Source: Plecoglossus altivelis
Lineage: Eukaryota; Chordata; Actinopteri; Osmeriformes; Plecoglossidae
Direction of reading: 5' to 3'
Assembly (NCBI GenBank): GCA_036571765.1
Contig: BROE01000010.1
Coordinates: 10,729,313-10,793,312 of the forward strand
Length of the DNA stretch: 64,000 nucleotides
Both the position numbers and the translations under genes were made by a program. Within the stretch, counting starts at the first letter, position 1. Each line of letters begins with the position of its first letter. The notes under the pieces are model-generated. The model was not told where the DNA came from and did no database searches. It worked only from the letters and a program-made list of their open reading frames with translations. Below are positions 1 to 12,996 of this stretch, piece after piece.

Positions 1-497
1 CCTTTAACAGTGGTCTAAGGTGGTACCATGCTGAGTCCTAATGAGCCCTGTTTCCTGGGTTAAAACTCCAGATTCCCCCTGATTGAAAACAAGCATCCTC
101 ACACGCAGAAGGGAGTGTAAACAGGGAAAAACACACATTCGCACGCCCTTCACCACTCAGCACTCCAGCAAAAACAAACAAGACCTTTTTTCTTGCAGTC
201 TCTCGCCCGCCCCTCTCTCTCTTGCTCTCTCTCTCTTTCTTCCTTTTTCTTCCTCTTCCTCTTCGCTTCCTTCTTTGGTTCTGTCCAGGGGCTTCTCCTG
301 TACCACTCGGTCTCTCCCGCCTTTATCATCTTTGCAACGCAAACACCTACACAGAGCTGTGAGTGGACTGGTCAGCAGAAACCAATCATGTCACCCACAG
401 CTCTTCTAGGTAGGTCTGTCATGAGTAGATAACCTCATTAGAACCAACCTCCAGGTCATTCATTGACGTTGAATAGTCATCACTTTGGACCAGTCTC

Positions 498-499
<2 letters not shown>

Positions 500-535
<36 letters not shown>

Positions 536-564
536 TCCCCACACACACACACACACACACACAC
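500..564. repeat. C35 homopolymer followed by (AC)n
   Basis: 35 consecutive C (500-534), then GTCCCC and a 24-nt AC run (541-564). Confidence 0.97.
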
Positions 565-1352
565 AGCAAGAATAGCGGATTTCCAAAAACAACCATTGCT
601 GCTAAAACTTGAAATATTGTTCCTGAGGTGTTAGTAAAGTCATTTATCAATGTTCTACACTGAGTCTAGAATAACAATGACCTAAACCAGGGTTTGTCAC
701 ACGACCCTCAGAACCCACCAAGTCCTTTGAGGAGTAAATGAATATCTGTGAAAATCAACAAATAACCTCAGACCTCACACCTAACTGGAAGCTGGCCTAA
801 GAAGCGGACCACACAATATGAGGTCTTCACCTCCCTCCATATAAAAAAAGAGCTACAATTTGTATTAGCACAACAGTCACTGGTCATTATTTCTGAAAAT
901 AGCTCCCTTCTCATTTCAGCGGAATGCCATGGCCCATGTCAGAAAATAAACCTCGTAAAAAAAAAAACTGCCCCGGTAACCAGAATGCTACTGAGCGTTT
1001 CAGCGTTTGTTTATGCCTTTCTGGAACAGGGAAGTCAGACAGAACTACCACTGCAGCTGAACCTGTCTGGCCCCGAGCGGCCTGATTGGCTGGCTTCCTC
1101 TCCCTGCCTGGCCTATTTGGAGTCTGTTCCGTATTGTATAGGTTTCTTGTGTCTTCGTGGCCAGTGTGTATACAACGGGGCCTCTGTAATTAGCATTCGG
1201 GTGTGTTTTAAATCACGTGTAAGATCCCACACTTGAGCACCACCTTCTGAGTTGTTACCATGGCTGATGAGGGCTGAGCTGGAGAGGTCGCGGTCTTGAG
1301 TTTGAAATACGGTCGTAACCGAAACTTATCAGGCTCTCCGTGTTTGAATGCC

Positions 1353-1370
1353 GGGGGGGGGGGGGGGGGG
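1353..1370. repeat. G18 homopolymer
   Basis: 18 consecutive G in otherwise single-copy sequence. Confidence 0.97.
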
Positions 1371-4300
1371 TAATTCCCCATCCACACTAACCCCCGCCCC
1401 TGTCCCACACACGTGTTCCAGATTTGGAGTCGGAGATATCCCTTCCCATCTCTGAGCGGTCTCCTCACGGCTATGGAGGGAGTGGGGGGGTGGGGAGGGG
1501 GGGGCCTGGGGGAGTCTGCCAGCACAGATAAGGAACACTCCTCTGTTTCGGGTCACAGGCAAGGATGTATTTGACATATTCTGACCAAAAAGCTGAACTC
1601 TGAGCAAACATCCAGTGTGCAACAATGTGCTCACCAGCCCGTGTATCGTAGAAAGGCATCCTAGGTCTCTGCCGGTGGAGCGTGGAGCTCTGTAAAGCGT
1701 AAACATGGCCTGTGCTCTCCATTCCAGGAAAGGAAGAGGTGGGCTGAACGGCGTTCCTGGCTGCCAATGAGCTCATACAACAACATCAGCCTCTCCATAG
1801 CCTGCAAGGTAATATAGTGTCCTTCACACTGGGCTCCAATCCACCAAACAGTATTTTTCCCTTCACAATAAAAGTCCAAGCATAACATGTCACTTGACCA
1901 ACACGCTTTATTTACAAATGCTCGCTGACGACTTGACACACCAAGAACCAGAGTCAAGTCTCCAGCGGAGGGCGATTTCCTCGAAAGATTAATCACACTG
2001 ACCTGTAATGAACAACCGAGAATCCACGACACACCTTTTTTTTGTTCCTCCCCGTAATTTACAAGAATGTTTCACCTTAATCTCAGGTAAAACTCTTTCT
2101 CACTCTGGGTGAGTAGCATGCCGGGTCATTAGTGATTCATGTAAGTTCATGTGTTTATTTGACGCTACGCGTATGTCTGTGGTCTGGAAGGAGCAAAAGC
2201 ACTTGGAAAACAAAAAGCCCGGCTCAAAGCCTCTAAGCCATAATCTTCAGTAGAACTGAGGTGTTTCTTCACCTGTTTTGCATTGCTCTTTTAAAAGCTG
2301 TGGCTCAAGACTATGATGTCATCTGTACCTACCAGCAGTTACACGCCCGCCCCAAACCAAACACATGTGGGCGAGATCAATGCTCTCTCATGTGTGGGTG
2401 TCCCCAAGGGACAGTCTCAAGCCAATATTTCCCACCTACCCATCCATCAACACGCACGCCTCGTTCGCACACAGCCTCGTTCATATTACACTCTCGCACA
2501 CATCCCCGCGCCCCACACACAACGCACAAACTCGCTCCCTCTTCCACACACACCGACAGTGCAGGAACCAAAACATATTTGTTTCCATATTTATACTACG
2601 TTGCTCACGTTGCTTGATTTATTCGCTTGCATCACGACCGGAATGTGAACTATGAGCTGTTCCCTATAAGACACAGCGCTACCGAAATGTTTCTGCCTGA
2701 ATGTTTACCTGGTGGGGGAAAAGTAGGACAAGGTCATTTTGCCGAGAGATGTGCGTTGTCTCCAAACACAAACACACGCACACAAATTGTTGATCCAGAC
2801 AGTGTCTGGAGAGACATGTCTTTACGATGGCAGAACCTAGACTGTGTCAAATCTTAGTCTTTTGTCCCTCTCTCTACCCCTGCTGCTAAGAGCCACCATC
2901 TGCAAACACATCAACCTATAACCTAGCCAACAAACCCAGACCTCGGCCAACCACAGCCAGGGGTGAAAGGTCATCGTTGGCTTGTGCCCCAAGATCAGAC
3001 AGTGACTTCTCAAGGTCGGGGTTAAGTCAACCCTCATCTGGTGTCACCTGGTCATCCCTCGTCCACCAATGGGGAGAAAGAGGCGGGGAGCCACATTAGC
3101 CGGTGCTACGCTTTGTCTCACGGCATTTGACTGCACGTAAATTTGGTTTAGGGTCAGAGTTTGCCATGTCCGACATGACCAAACTGCCTCGTAAAAGGAG
3201 AGGGGACGTAAAAAACCCGGAGACATCGCAATCTGGCAACCGTTCTCTTATCTGGCAACCCGTTCTACCCATAACGGATCTGGCATCTGTGGTTGCACTG
3301 TGAAAGTCCTCAAGTTACCCGCAAACAAGAAAAAATACCAGGGCAAAATGAAAGACAAAGACTTTTTGGGAAAGGGTTGACGTAGTGAAAAACCTCCAGG
3401 GAGGAGAGAAAAAAGATGCGAGAAAGATAGAAAGCTGTAACAGGATATTAACGAGCAATTCTTTGGCCATTAATTGCTTCCGTGGCGCGTTCAAAGTCAG
3501 TCAAGCGTTGCACTCTAATGGGATAAATATTTCGAGGGGGTGGCGGGGGTTGCTTCCTGCACCTGCTGCTCTGAACTTTATCCTGTGGGAGTTCAACCAT
3601 CAGACTGGAGTGGATTACATACATACAGTTTGCGTGCGTACTGAACTTGATGCCATTACGGCAGTATCTGTTTCAGCAGCAGTCCTTCCTCTAAATGATG
3701 CCCTTCCAATGATTATGATCCAGCAGGAACTCCTGATGACAATGGGGCCATGTCACTGGCTGCTGGGAGATGGATGCGATCGGGTTTGGGCTGGCCCATG
3801 TTCAATATAATTGTCACACACACAAACATTTGCTTGGGGGATGAACTGCATGTGTTGAGCCTTGTCAATCACACACACACACAGACAAACAGACATGCAA
3901 GCACAGCTTCAAACACACTCTGGAGAAGTAACAACACTGCAACACTGACACACCCTCCGAACTACCAAGTGTGCGAATTGGCTCACACTCTCCCACAACT
4001 TCCAGAGACTCGTTTAACAAGAAACAATCAATCACGGCCCTTTCCTGTGCAAAATGGACTTCCTGTCTCACAGGATGTGAGTTAAGAGGCTCGTGGGCAT
4101 TTCGTCTCCTCTGGCAAAATCCCTCCACTCCTATGGGCTAATATAGCATGCATACGAGGAAGTTGAAAACCTACATGACATCGACATGTCCATACAATAC
4201 CTGCAGTATTGAAAGTTCAAGAAATACACAGAGGTGCCAGAAAAGCAGATCTTATGATCAAGGGTTTCAATATAAGCTAAGTACTTGTATGTGTCACATC

Positions 4301-4558
4301 CACATGTAATTCAAAATGCGTATACCGAACTGTGTTGGAACACTCGCGTTTCAGTTGCTTACCTTTGCCATGAGCACAAAAATACACGCATCAACACACA
4401 TCTGAACACACACAAGCTGTTAAGTTCCAAGGTAGCTTTTTCCCTCTAACCCTCTCAGGGGGACCCAAATGCCAGCCAGTTTCCCACAAGCCCTAGTAAT
4501 ACCAGGATGAGAGGATGGAAACTACGCTTTAGAGCATGTGGGTACAGGCAGTGCCTCC

Positions 4559-4560
4559 AG

Positions 4561-4607
<47 letters not shown>

Positions 4608-4621
4608 GCGTGTGTGTGTGT
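4559..4621. repeat. (GT)n microsatellite
   Basis: TG run with two GCG interruptions toward the right end. Confidence 0.97.
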
Positions 4622-5869
4622 ACGTTGTGCATGTGTGCGAGTGTCATGTGTCCGTCTATAGACAGCAAAGGTTGTGGAACTTCACCCCGAGCCCGTGAAC
4701 CGCATATTCACACGCAAATGTGACACAGCATTAGCTAACTGTCAAAAACCTACATCGCCGAACAATATGTTCTTGAAACTCTCTCTGCCTGTCAGTCCGC
4801 CACTGGGTTCATATACCTCCAGAGCTCCGATCCGCACGCAATCGCATTCGAATTCAGGTTCAATTTGCTTTGCGATAAGCAAAATTAGATGTGGAAGAAT
4901 GGAGGGACGGAGGGATGAAAGGAATGGGGATGAGACGAGGGGCTTTCTAAACACATGCCATTCGACGTCCGTCGCAGTTGGTTTCCGAGAAAGTAAACTT
5001 AACTGTCCAGTCACGTCCCTGAGGGAACCGTGTTGGGGCGAGATCAATCCTTTCGTGAGCAGTTTGTTTTAATGTTCAGTTTGTTTTGATGATTCCTGCT
5101 TCGTTGAATGAGGGCATCTGCCTTACCCAATGATGTGGGCCAGAGGACGGAAACTTGGTAGCAATGAGTAAACTCGAAAATATGGCACATTAGTAGAACG
5201 GGGGGGAACAGGACAAGACGTCTCCGAACGGAAAATCTTCCAACAGTGAAGGGATTCACTTGAGGCCAAAATGGTGGCTTTCATATGGAGATGGGTGGAA
5301 GAGTCCGTTTCTGCTTTGAGTTACGCGCAGCCACTGGTGAGCAATGTTTCGGCCAGGGTCAAATCTTTTAGCATTTGAAGTCAACTGCTGGGTGGGTGGA
5401 GGAAAACATTTTGGGAGCGCTCCTTTGTTGTTTGCCAGGAAAGAATAATGTAGTACTTCAAAAGCCTTTTTTCTGAAATGGATTGAGACTGTATTTGGAC
5501 TTGGTCCTGGTAAGTTCTTGGGGAGTTGGTAGCAGATGAGCTCCCTGTTGCAGGCTACAATCCAAAAGAGTGTGGGTGGCTAACTCGATTGGATGTTACT
5601 GGGAGACAGCATCCTATACGGGTCTGGATGAACCGGATTCGCGTTAGCGCACACGCAGTAACACACAGGAACACGCTTCCACGTTCAACCCCAACGCGAA
5701 AAAATAAAAGACAGACACGATGGGAAGGACTCCAAACTCGACCGCATTGGAAAGGGCCTCTGCACTAACCTCCAACAGCCTAGACATGTGGGCTGGTGGT
5801 TTGGAGGGAGAGAGAGGGGAATGGTGGAAAGAGGAGGTGGAAAGAGCAGCAGGAACAACAGTTGGGTTG

Positions 5870-5870
<1 letters not shown>

Positions 5871-5908
<38 letters not shown>
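5871..5908. repeat. (GA)n microsatellite
   Basis: Pure GA run inside a wider purine-rich stretch (5806-6070). Confidence 0.97.
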
Positions 5909-5909
<1 letters not shown>

Positions 5910-6527
5910 GGGGAGATGAAGAAGAAGGGGAGAGAGAAGGAGGGAGGGAGAGAATGAGACAGAATATACGGTCCTAAGAGAACAGAGAAAAAGCGGGAGA
6001 GAGAGAGAGAGAGACAGACGGGGAGAGAGGGGGAGAGGGGGGGGGAGAGCGAGAGGGAAGGAGAGACAGAAAGGTTCCTGGGTTTACGTATCCTCTGGTA
6101 GACCTGGCTGAGTATGAGAGCAGCTGTTGGGGATGCACAGGTCTTCAGGTCTTCAGCACAGTGGACGTCTCTCCTGGATCGGTGAAACCCCCCCGCCTCC
6201 CACAAATCACTTCCTCCCTGCCTCCCTCCCGTCTTCACCTTTGGAACCGAGCTAATACAGTACATATGGACGCGTACGTTTACAGTAGACGCAGATCCTC
6301 ACACACATCCTAGCTTCCCCCATCTTTTCAAAACACCACAGATGATGTCAATGTTCCCTCAAACTTCACAGGTTCATTTCCCCCACGCTTGAATTTGGAA
6401 CCAGGTCATAGTGTGCATGGCGTTCCCACGCCGCCACTCACACACATACACAAACACACCCCAAACGTTCCCATGCCCAGGGCATACGGTTTCATGCTGA
6501 CGTCATTCTGTACAATCCAATGTATCT

Positions 6528-6566
6528 GTGTGTGTGTGTGTGTGTATGTGTGTGTGTGTGTATGTG
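6528..6566. repeat. (GT)n microsatellite with TATG interruptions
   Basis: TG run interrupted by TATG twice. Confidence 0.95.
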
Positions 6567-6851
6567 TGCCATTCTGGACACCTCCCAGCCCTCTGCGCCC
6601 CTGAGATGGAACATGATCCAGAGGCCCACATATGGACATTACAGACAGACGGAGAGAATCCATTCTGTCTGTCAGCAGACACTGTTCTCCAGGCCTGTCC
6701 CGCCAATGGCTGGCTTTTTATATCTGGAGTAAGATTCTGGGGAGAAAAAGCAAGAAAAAAAAAAGAAATAGGCCACGTGTGTGTATGTATGTGTGTGTGT
6801 GTGTGTGGGAGAGAGGGAAAAAGAGAGGGATGGCGAGAGAAAGACAAGGAG

Positions 6852-7286
6852 AGAGAGTGAGAGAGACAAAACAAAGAAACAGAGGGTTAATGCGCATCTG
6901 GGCCCTCAGCTCTCTCTCTGTCACAACACACACACACACGCACACACACACACACACACGCCCACATACTTTCACTCAGGCCCAGCCTTCACTCATTACC
7001 ACCACGTAACCCATCACTCCAAACGGCTACCGCTCGCCAGCTGACACACACCTCCTGGTCTCGCCCTGGAGCCCTGCACACTGAGAGAGTGAGAGAGACG
7101 AAACAAAGAGACAGAACGATGAAGCGCATGTAGGCCCTCAGCTCTCTGTCACAACACACACACACACATACTTTCACTCAGGCCCAGCCTTCACTCATTA
7201 TCACCACATAACCCACCGCTATAAACGGCTGCCGCTCGCCAGCCGACTCACACCTCCTGGTCTCGCCCTGACGCCCTGCACACTGA
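6852..7286 (+). repeat. Tandem duplication of an approximately 200-230 bp unit
   Basis: Copy 1 (6852-7083) and copy 2 (7084-7286) share in order: AGAGAGTGAGAGAGAC, a GCGCAT/GGCCCTCAGCTCTCTGTCACAAC block, an AC array, ACTTTCACTCAGGCCCAGCC, CATTA-CACCAC-TAACCCA, GGCT-CCGCTCGCCAGC and CACCTCCTGGTCTCGCCCTG. Copies differ by scattered substitutions and AC-array length. Confidence 0.9.
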
Positions 7287-7853
7287 CCCCAGCACGGGGA
7301 GGGGCCATGGGGGGCCGTAGTCCCACCTTTCCCTGGGCTGTGTTGTGGTCCTGGCCTCAGAACACCTGAGAACACGTGAACCCTAATCTGAGTTGCTGAC
7401 GGAGGAGTCTGGGTGTGTGTCTGAGAGAGGGTGCGGGCGGAGAAGGAGGAGGGGGGGGGAGCAAGGAGCCTTAATGGTGCCATGTTGAAAGACATGGTGG
7501 GGGGATAGGGGAGGGGGGGGAGGACCGGATTCCTGGCATAGATCCAGATACTGAGGTATTGTATGTATGTGTACCCACACGCACCCGCGCCCACGCACGC
7601 CTACATTTTCATGATGACATTCCGTGCTTGATTAGTTTTCCCTGCGGTTTAGAGGGCGACTCAGGCAGAGAGAGACTAATGGAACAAGACGGAGCAAGAG
7701 CAACACGACAGAGGCAACCAAGGATCTGAAGGAGAGCGTCTTCGCCACGCACACTCTACAAAGTAGAGCAGTGGTACGGTTCACAGCTTTGTATTTGCTC
7801 TCTACCTCTTCCTCCCTCTCTGGCTTCCTTCCTTCCTCTCCCTTGATTCCTTT

Positions 7854-7856
<3 letters not shown>

Positions 7857-7905
<49 letters not shown>

Positions 7906-7942
7906 GTCTCTCTCTCTGTCTCTCTCTCTCTCTGTCTCTCTC

Positions 7943-7980
<38 letters not shown>
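7857..7980. repeat. (CT)n array with CTGT interruptions
   Basis: Long TC run with regularly spaced TCTG units. Confidence 0.97.
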
Positions 7981-7981
<1 letters not shown>

Positions 7982-9660
7982 TTCTTGCCGTCTCTCTGTC
8001 TCCTTTCCCTACCCCACTCCTTCTCTGTTTCCTTCTCTCTTTCTCAGACGACCGATGGATGTTGGTCATGAAAACACATTCTTCTTGAGGACATTTAAAC
8101 GATCCCTAGAAGTGGTGGAAAGGAGGGAGGGAGGGAGGAAACCAACTGTCGTTTATTTCTCTTAAGGTCATGACCCCACTGGTCAGAGAGGAGTGGAAAA
8201 GGCCAGAGGAAGGGAGATCTCAGCAAAGCCTGTGTTTACCTTCAGTCAGCATCCCAGTACTAAGAAGATCATTTTATGGAGAAAAACAAAAACAAGGAAT
8301 CTGTTTTGGAACTATTGAGAAGGTGCCTCCCCCCTCTTGGTGGAGTTCAGAGCAGACGAATGATGGATGATTCAGTGACATGTCTCATGCCTGGATTTCA
8401 TATTGTTTGGCGTCAAAAGGCTGAAGTGGATTAAAATTGTTCCACCTGTAGACCATGTGTGACTTTGGGGTGTGTGTGTGGTTGGGGGCGGGGATGTATG
8501 TGTAGGTGTTTGTGTGGGAGGGAAGTGTATGTGTGGGTGTGTGTACGTGTCGGGGGGAGAGTGTGCGTGTGTGTGTGTGTGTGTGGGAGGGGTGGCAGTG
8601 TGTGCGTGGGTGTCTGTGCATGTAATTGTCTGGTGTGTACTCTCACCTCCAGTGTGTGTAAACAGCAGATGGACAGTGTTACACTGACCAGCTCTTCCCT
8701 CGCAGCCCCATTCTCCACATGCTTGCCCGTCCCTCCCTCACTCTGCCCTTGGCCATAACATTGTATTCCTCATTGTAGCACAAACAGTCCACTTAGAATC
8801 ACATTGGCGTGCTGTCTACGTTTGACAGACACATTACACCGCACACGTGCTGCACAATCTGGCCCTTCTGAATCTGTTTGTTCATTTGTTTGTGTGCGTG
8901 CGCGTGGACGTATATACACAGCTGGTCGGCATGTGCGTGTGCGTCCATGTCTGCATATGCGGTCAGGCCACGTCAGGACAGTGACAGAGCACACGCTGTT
9001 GGACACGCTGCAGCTGCGACGGGGGTCAGGGCCCCGCTGGAGGGACCGCTTCTGACCGGAGAGGGCAGCCGTAATGACTGGCACCAAGCATCCAATAAAG
9101 CTGTCCTGTCACAGACAGGAAGCTGCTGTTGCTCGGTGGCTGGATGCTAGCGTGGCCTCGTATAACCCATCCAGGGGAATGCCCCAGTTAATTGAGGACA
9201 CTTCGAACTCTCGCACACACACACGCAGCATTCAGGACTGTGGAAGAATCATCTGAGATTGGATCCTGAACTTTCCAAATAAGCAAAGAACAGAAACGGC
9301 CATAAACGGATTATCATCTTCACTTGTGTTTTCCGTGGTCGTCACTGCAGGGTATTTTTCCCCGACGGCGCTGTCCTGAATGAGAATGTGAATGTGCAGG
9401 GCTACGTGGTCTGTTCTAGAGAGTCTAGATCTACGTGACACAGTCTGTCCCCCAGGCTGTGACCCAGTTCTCTCGTAGCTCACGCTGCAGCCACAGGGCC
9501 ACTTTATGCTGTCTCACAATGCTCCCACAGACAACAGATGTGTGTGTGTGTGTGTGTGCATCTCCATCACTGTGTCAGTGTGTCAGAGTGCACTGGGCTA
9601 TTTTAGGGGGATGAGGATGACACAGATTAAGTAAAGAGCTGCTGTCTGTCTCTGCCACAC

Positions 9661-10330
9661 ATGCGTGCACAAGTACGCACACGCAACTGCTCACGCTCAC
9701 GCTCACGCTCACGCTCACGTGTCTTTGTGCAGTCCCAGGGCGTCGACAGACGCTCCCTAAGTGACCACTCTGCGCGAAGGGAAATGAAGAGTGTCCACTT
9801 TGACCCCGGCAGACAGGCGAGCACTTCTCCTCAACGCATGCCCGACCTCCACGACCTCCTCAACCCCAAGCACGGCAACAGGAAGTCTTCTTCGAACTCC
9901 GCTGACCTCGCGAAACTCTGGGCCGCGTCTCCGAAACTCTGCAAAGGAGAGGCGAAGGACGCGGGGAGAAGAGCGAGGTGGGGGCGGAGCCAGGGCGGCG
10001 ACGGAGACAGAGTTCCTCCTCGGTCGTGCAGAGGGTTCGACGGACGAAGAGGGTCAGGCCGTGTGGTGAGACGCGCCAGAGTTCAAGCTGGAAGAGCAAA
10101 CTGGTCCCAGGGTTGTTGTTTTCTGTATGGTCGGCTGGGAGCTCGGAGGAAAGAGAAAAGTCATCGTTTGTCCCAGTCAGGAGACACCGCTGCCAGCCTC
10201 ACTGGCACCAGACAGCTTTGTTACGTTGTGTGTGTGGGTGTGTGTGTACGGAGGGGGGGAGGGAGAGGGGGTGGGTCGTCCTGGCGCGCACATCTGAGGT
10301 CGGCTTTGACGATCCGGGAGTGAATGCACA
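9661..10330. other. CpG-rich patch with overlapping open frames, no recognised gene
   Basis: Starts with a (CACGCT)n run (9691-9719) and TTTGTGCAG at 9724-9732, which looks like an acceptor. The + strand is open for about 220 codons from 9661, and a second + frame is open at 9791-10069. CpG density is clearly higher than in the flanks. The predicted peptides resemble no family known to me; it may be a CpG island or an orphan exon. Confidence 0.3.
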
Positions 10331-11015
10331 GGCCCTCATCGCACGAGCGTGATCAAGTTACAGCGTTCCTTATCGCGCTCTCTCTCTCTCGCTCGCTCAC
10401 GCACGCACACACGTACACAACAGAGGGGTTGTCATTGGTTTCAAATCAAGGCACGATCGCTAGACCACTATGTTGATCAAAGGTATCCCTTCTTCTTCAC
10501 AGCAACCCATCTAACCACCATGACTCATCTTCCAGACCACTGACACTAAAGTATTTACTGTTCCCCATCTTTTACCAGCACACAAACTCTCCTCATCCCT
10601 CTCCTTCCCAGAAAACTGCTGTGTTAGTACACAGACACAAAAATGCACAAACACACCCGTATCCCGTACGCGCACTCCAACGGGCACTCACGTGCACTCT
10701 GGGAGCTCTCGAAGGCACCAGACGTCTAATTGGAGGGGTAAAAATAGAAAAACAATGGTGAACCCAAGAATGTCAGAGTCGAGCTGGGGCCGACGAGCAG
10801 TTTGTGGGCTTTCTCTGTGGCCGTGCCGACAGGATCGCTCCATAAACAGACAGCACACACAAACACACGCAATCACACGAGAGGAAGGGCCCACCGGTAC
10901 CCAACAGCAACCACGTATACAACCGTCCCCAACCTTCCCCGCGCTCTCGCTCTCGTTCAGCAGGGTCAAGCCGGAGGCCAACTAGGGGTCGAAGTTTTCT
11001 GTAGTTATCGAAAGA
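10331..11015. other. Gene-free stretch
   Basis: CT- and AC-rich patches (10376-10420, 10855-10880) in single-copy sequence; nothing else seen. Confidence 0.5.
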
Positions 11016-11042
11016 AGTTGTCCGAAGTAACTTCGGACAACT
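11016..11042. repeat. Perfect 13-bp inverted repeat with 1-nt spacer
   Basis: AGTTGTCCGAAGT, A, ACTTCGGACAACT. It lies exactly at the left edge of the minisatellite and shares its CCGAAGT word. Confidence 0.95.
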
Positions 11043-11535
11043 ATATCTGGATCTATAGCTGGAGAAGTTATTAGAAGTTATCTATCGCTGGAGAAGTTAT
11101 TAGAAGTTATCTATAGCTGGAGAAGTTATTGGAAGTTATCTATAGCAGGAGAAGTTATTAGAAATTATCTATAGCGGGAGAAGTTATTAGAAGTTATCTA
11201 TAGCGGGAGAAGTTATTAGAAGTTATCTATAGCGGGAGAAGTTATTAGAAGTTATCTATAGTGGGAGAAGTTATCCGAAGTTATCTATAGCGGGGAGAAG
11301 TTATTAGAAGTTATCTATAGCGGGAGAAGTTATTAGAAGTTATCTATAGCGGGAGAAGTTATCTGAAGTTATCTATAGCGGGAGAAGTTATCCGAAGTTA
11401 TCTATAGCGTCGAGAAGTTATTAGAAGTTATCTGTAGTGGGAGAACTTATTAGAAGTTATCTATAGAGGGAGAAGTTATTAGAAGTTATCTATAGAGGGA
11501 GAAGTTATTAGAAGTTATCTTTAGCTGAATAAGTT
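11043..11535 (+). repeat. 29-bp minisatellite, about 16-17 copies
   Basis: The unit is GAAGTTAT-TA-GAAGTTAT-CTATAGCGGGA, so each repeat contains GAAGTTAT twice. Variants replace TTAGAAG by TCCGAAG or TCTGAAG and GCGGGA by GCTGGA or GAGGGA. No spacers, so not a CRISPR-like array. Confidence 0.95.
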
Positions 11536-12347
11536 ATCCGAGCGAAGAGCTGGTACGACAGGGAGTTTCCCAGCGATGAAAAACTAAACCCCAACACAAA
11601 CAAAGACTCAATAAATCAGACGTGGATGGCGTCTTTCTCTCTCTTTCAAGGTCACACTCAAGTCATGGGAGAGAGAGACCGTTGACCTTCGACCTTCAAA
11701 CCCCATAATCCCCCAGGCAGATCTCTGTTAAAGAGCCATTTTTGGTCTCTCCCACCACTGGGTTCATGCCTTCTGTGGGCCGCAGCGGACATGGAAGTCT
11801 CTGATTGTGGGATGCTGCTGCCCTGGTCTGAGCGCTGATACCAGTCTGGGCCAGGGGACGACCCTCAGGTAGCGGGGTGACGAGATGACGCGATGAGAGA
11901 AAAGACGTGAAAGGATGGAGAGGATGGAGGACGGAGGACTCAAGGGAGCAGGGACGGCAGTGCAGAGGGAGAGAGAGAGATAGGGTGAGAGAAACAAAGG
12001 AAGTTAGAGAGCGCGGACGAGAGAGAGAGTCATTTGGGATGCTGATTGGCGTCCCCGGGATCACTGTGTTCTGTGTCCTGCAGAGAGAGGAGAAGAGAAA
12101 AGCCAGGTCGAAAACATGTGGTCGGATGGAGAAAGATGACTGGCCAGAGGAATGCTGTCTAGGTCATCGCTCTGTCTCTGCAGATGTGGAGCAGAGGAGA
12201 GCAGAGTTCTGTAAGAACCTTAAAGGCATTCCTGAGACCCAGCAGAGCCTCTAAAATGAGAGACTTTAGGTGGGTCACACAAACCACCATGTTGGGCATC
12301 CTTGGTCTGGGACCTCCTGTGTTAATCCCTGACTCATTGGTACCAGG

Positions 12348-12449
12348 TGGCGGAGGCTGGGGGCTTAGGTTGGTGGCTGAGGCTGGGGGCGGAGGCTGGG
12401 GGCTGAGGCAAGGGCTGGAGGCTGGGGGGCGGAGGCTGGGAGGCTGGGG
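12348..12449 (+). repeat. G-rich degenerate tandem repeat (GGCGGAGGCTGGGGGC type)
   Basis: Repeated GGCTGGGGGC and GAGGCTGGGG words give many GGG/GGGG runs within 100 nt on the + strand, a candidate G-quadruplex region. Confidence 0.8.
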
Positions 12450-12964
12450 TTGAGGACACTGCAACCTCAATAGAGATGGAAGATGGTGAGCTCCTTCTCT
12501 TTATGACTTTCTCTGCCTCTCCCCTTCTTCTCTCTGCCTCTCTCCATCTCTCTCCCACTCTCTCTCACTCTTGCAGGTCACGCCAGTCCAATGCACTCAC
12601 CCGCCCCAACGCCACTGTGGTAATCTGAGTCTGGGGAGCGCTCCCTCAGATCCACCGATTGCACCAGCCCATCTTTGCTGGTATATTGCGAACAAAAGAC
12701 ATTTGTCAGGGGCTTCCTAGAATGACCCACTTAAATAAGAGGCGCCTTTCTGTGAAAAAGTCTTGTTTTCGCGAATACCCAGAATACCAAGCAGTTCTTC
12801 ATGGTACTGTTAAGAGATGAAGTCTTGACCTTGTCTTTGAGTGTACACGCTACCTGTAGGCTTCCAGAAAGCATTTCCTGACATGTAAAAGCAGCCCCCG
12901 CACCCTGGGAGAGACTGTCGTAGACATGGCAGGCTGAAGTCTCATTAGAAAGTGCTCAGGGAGG

Positions 12965-12965
<1 letters not shown>

Positions 12966-12995
<30 letters not shown>
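12966..12995. repeat. G30 homopolymer
   Basis: 30 consecutive G. Confidence 0.97.

Positions 12996-12996
<1 letters not shown>

Larger units (their letters stand above)
1..9660. other. Gene-free stretch, repeat-rich
   Basis: No coding exon with protein similarity recognised on either strand. Contents: CT-rich tract 196-290; poly(C)+(AC)n at 500-564; G18 at 1353-1370; (GT)n at 4559-4621; (GA)n at 5871-5908 with GA-rich flanks to 6070; (GT)n at 6528-6566; a tandem duplication at 6852-7286; CT array at 7857-7980; GT-rich tract at 8466-8590. Remaining single-copy DNA shows no recognisable feature. Confidence 0.6.

Noticed and set aside
5780..6265. 160-codon minus-strand open frame
   Set aside because: Translation of the GA-rich tract; no conserved residues or exon signals.
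11043..11535. CRISPR-like regular array
   Set aside because: The 29-bp units are directly adjacent with no unique spacers, in vertebrate DNA; it is a minisatellite.
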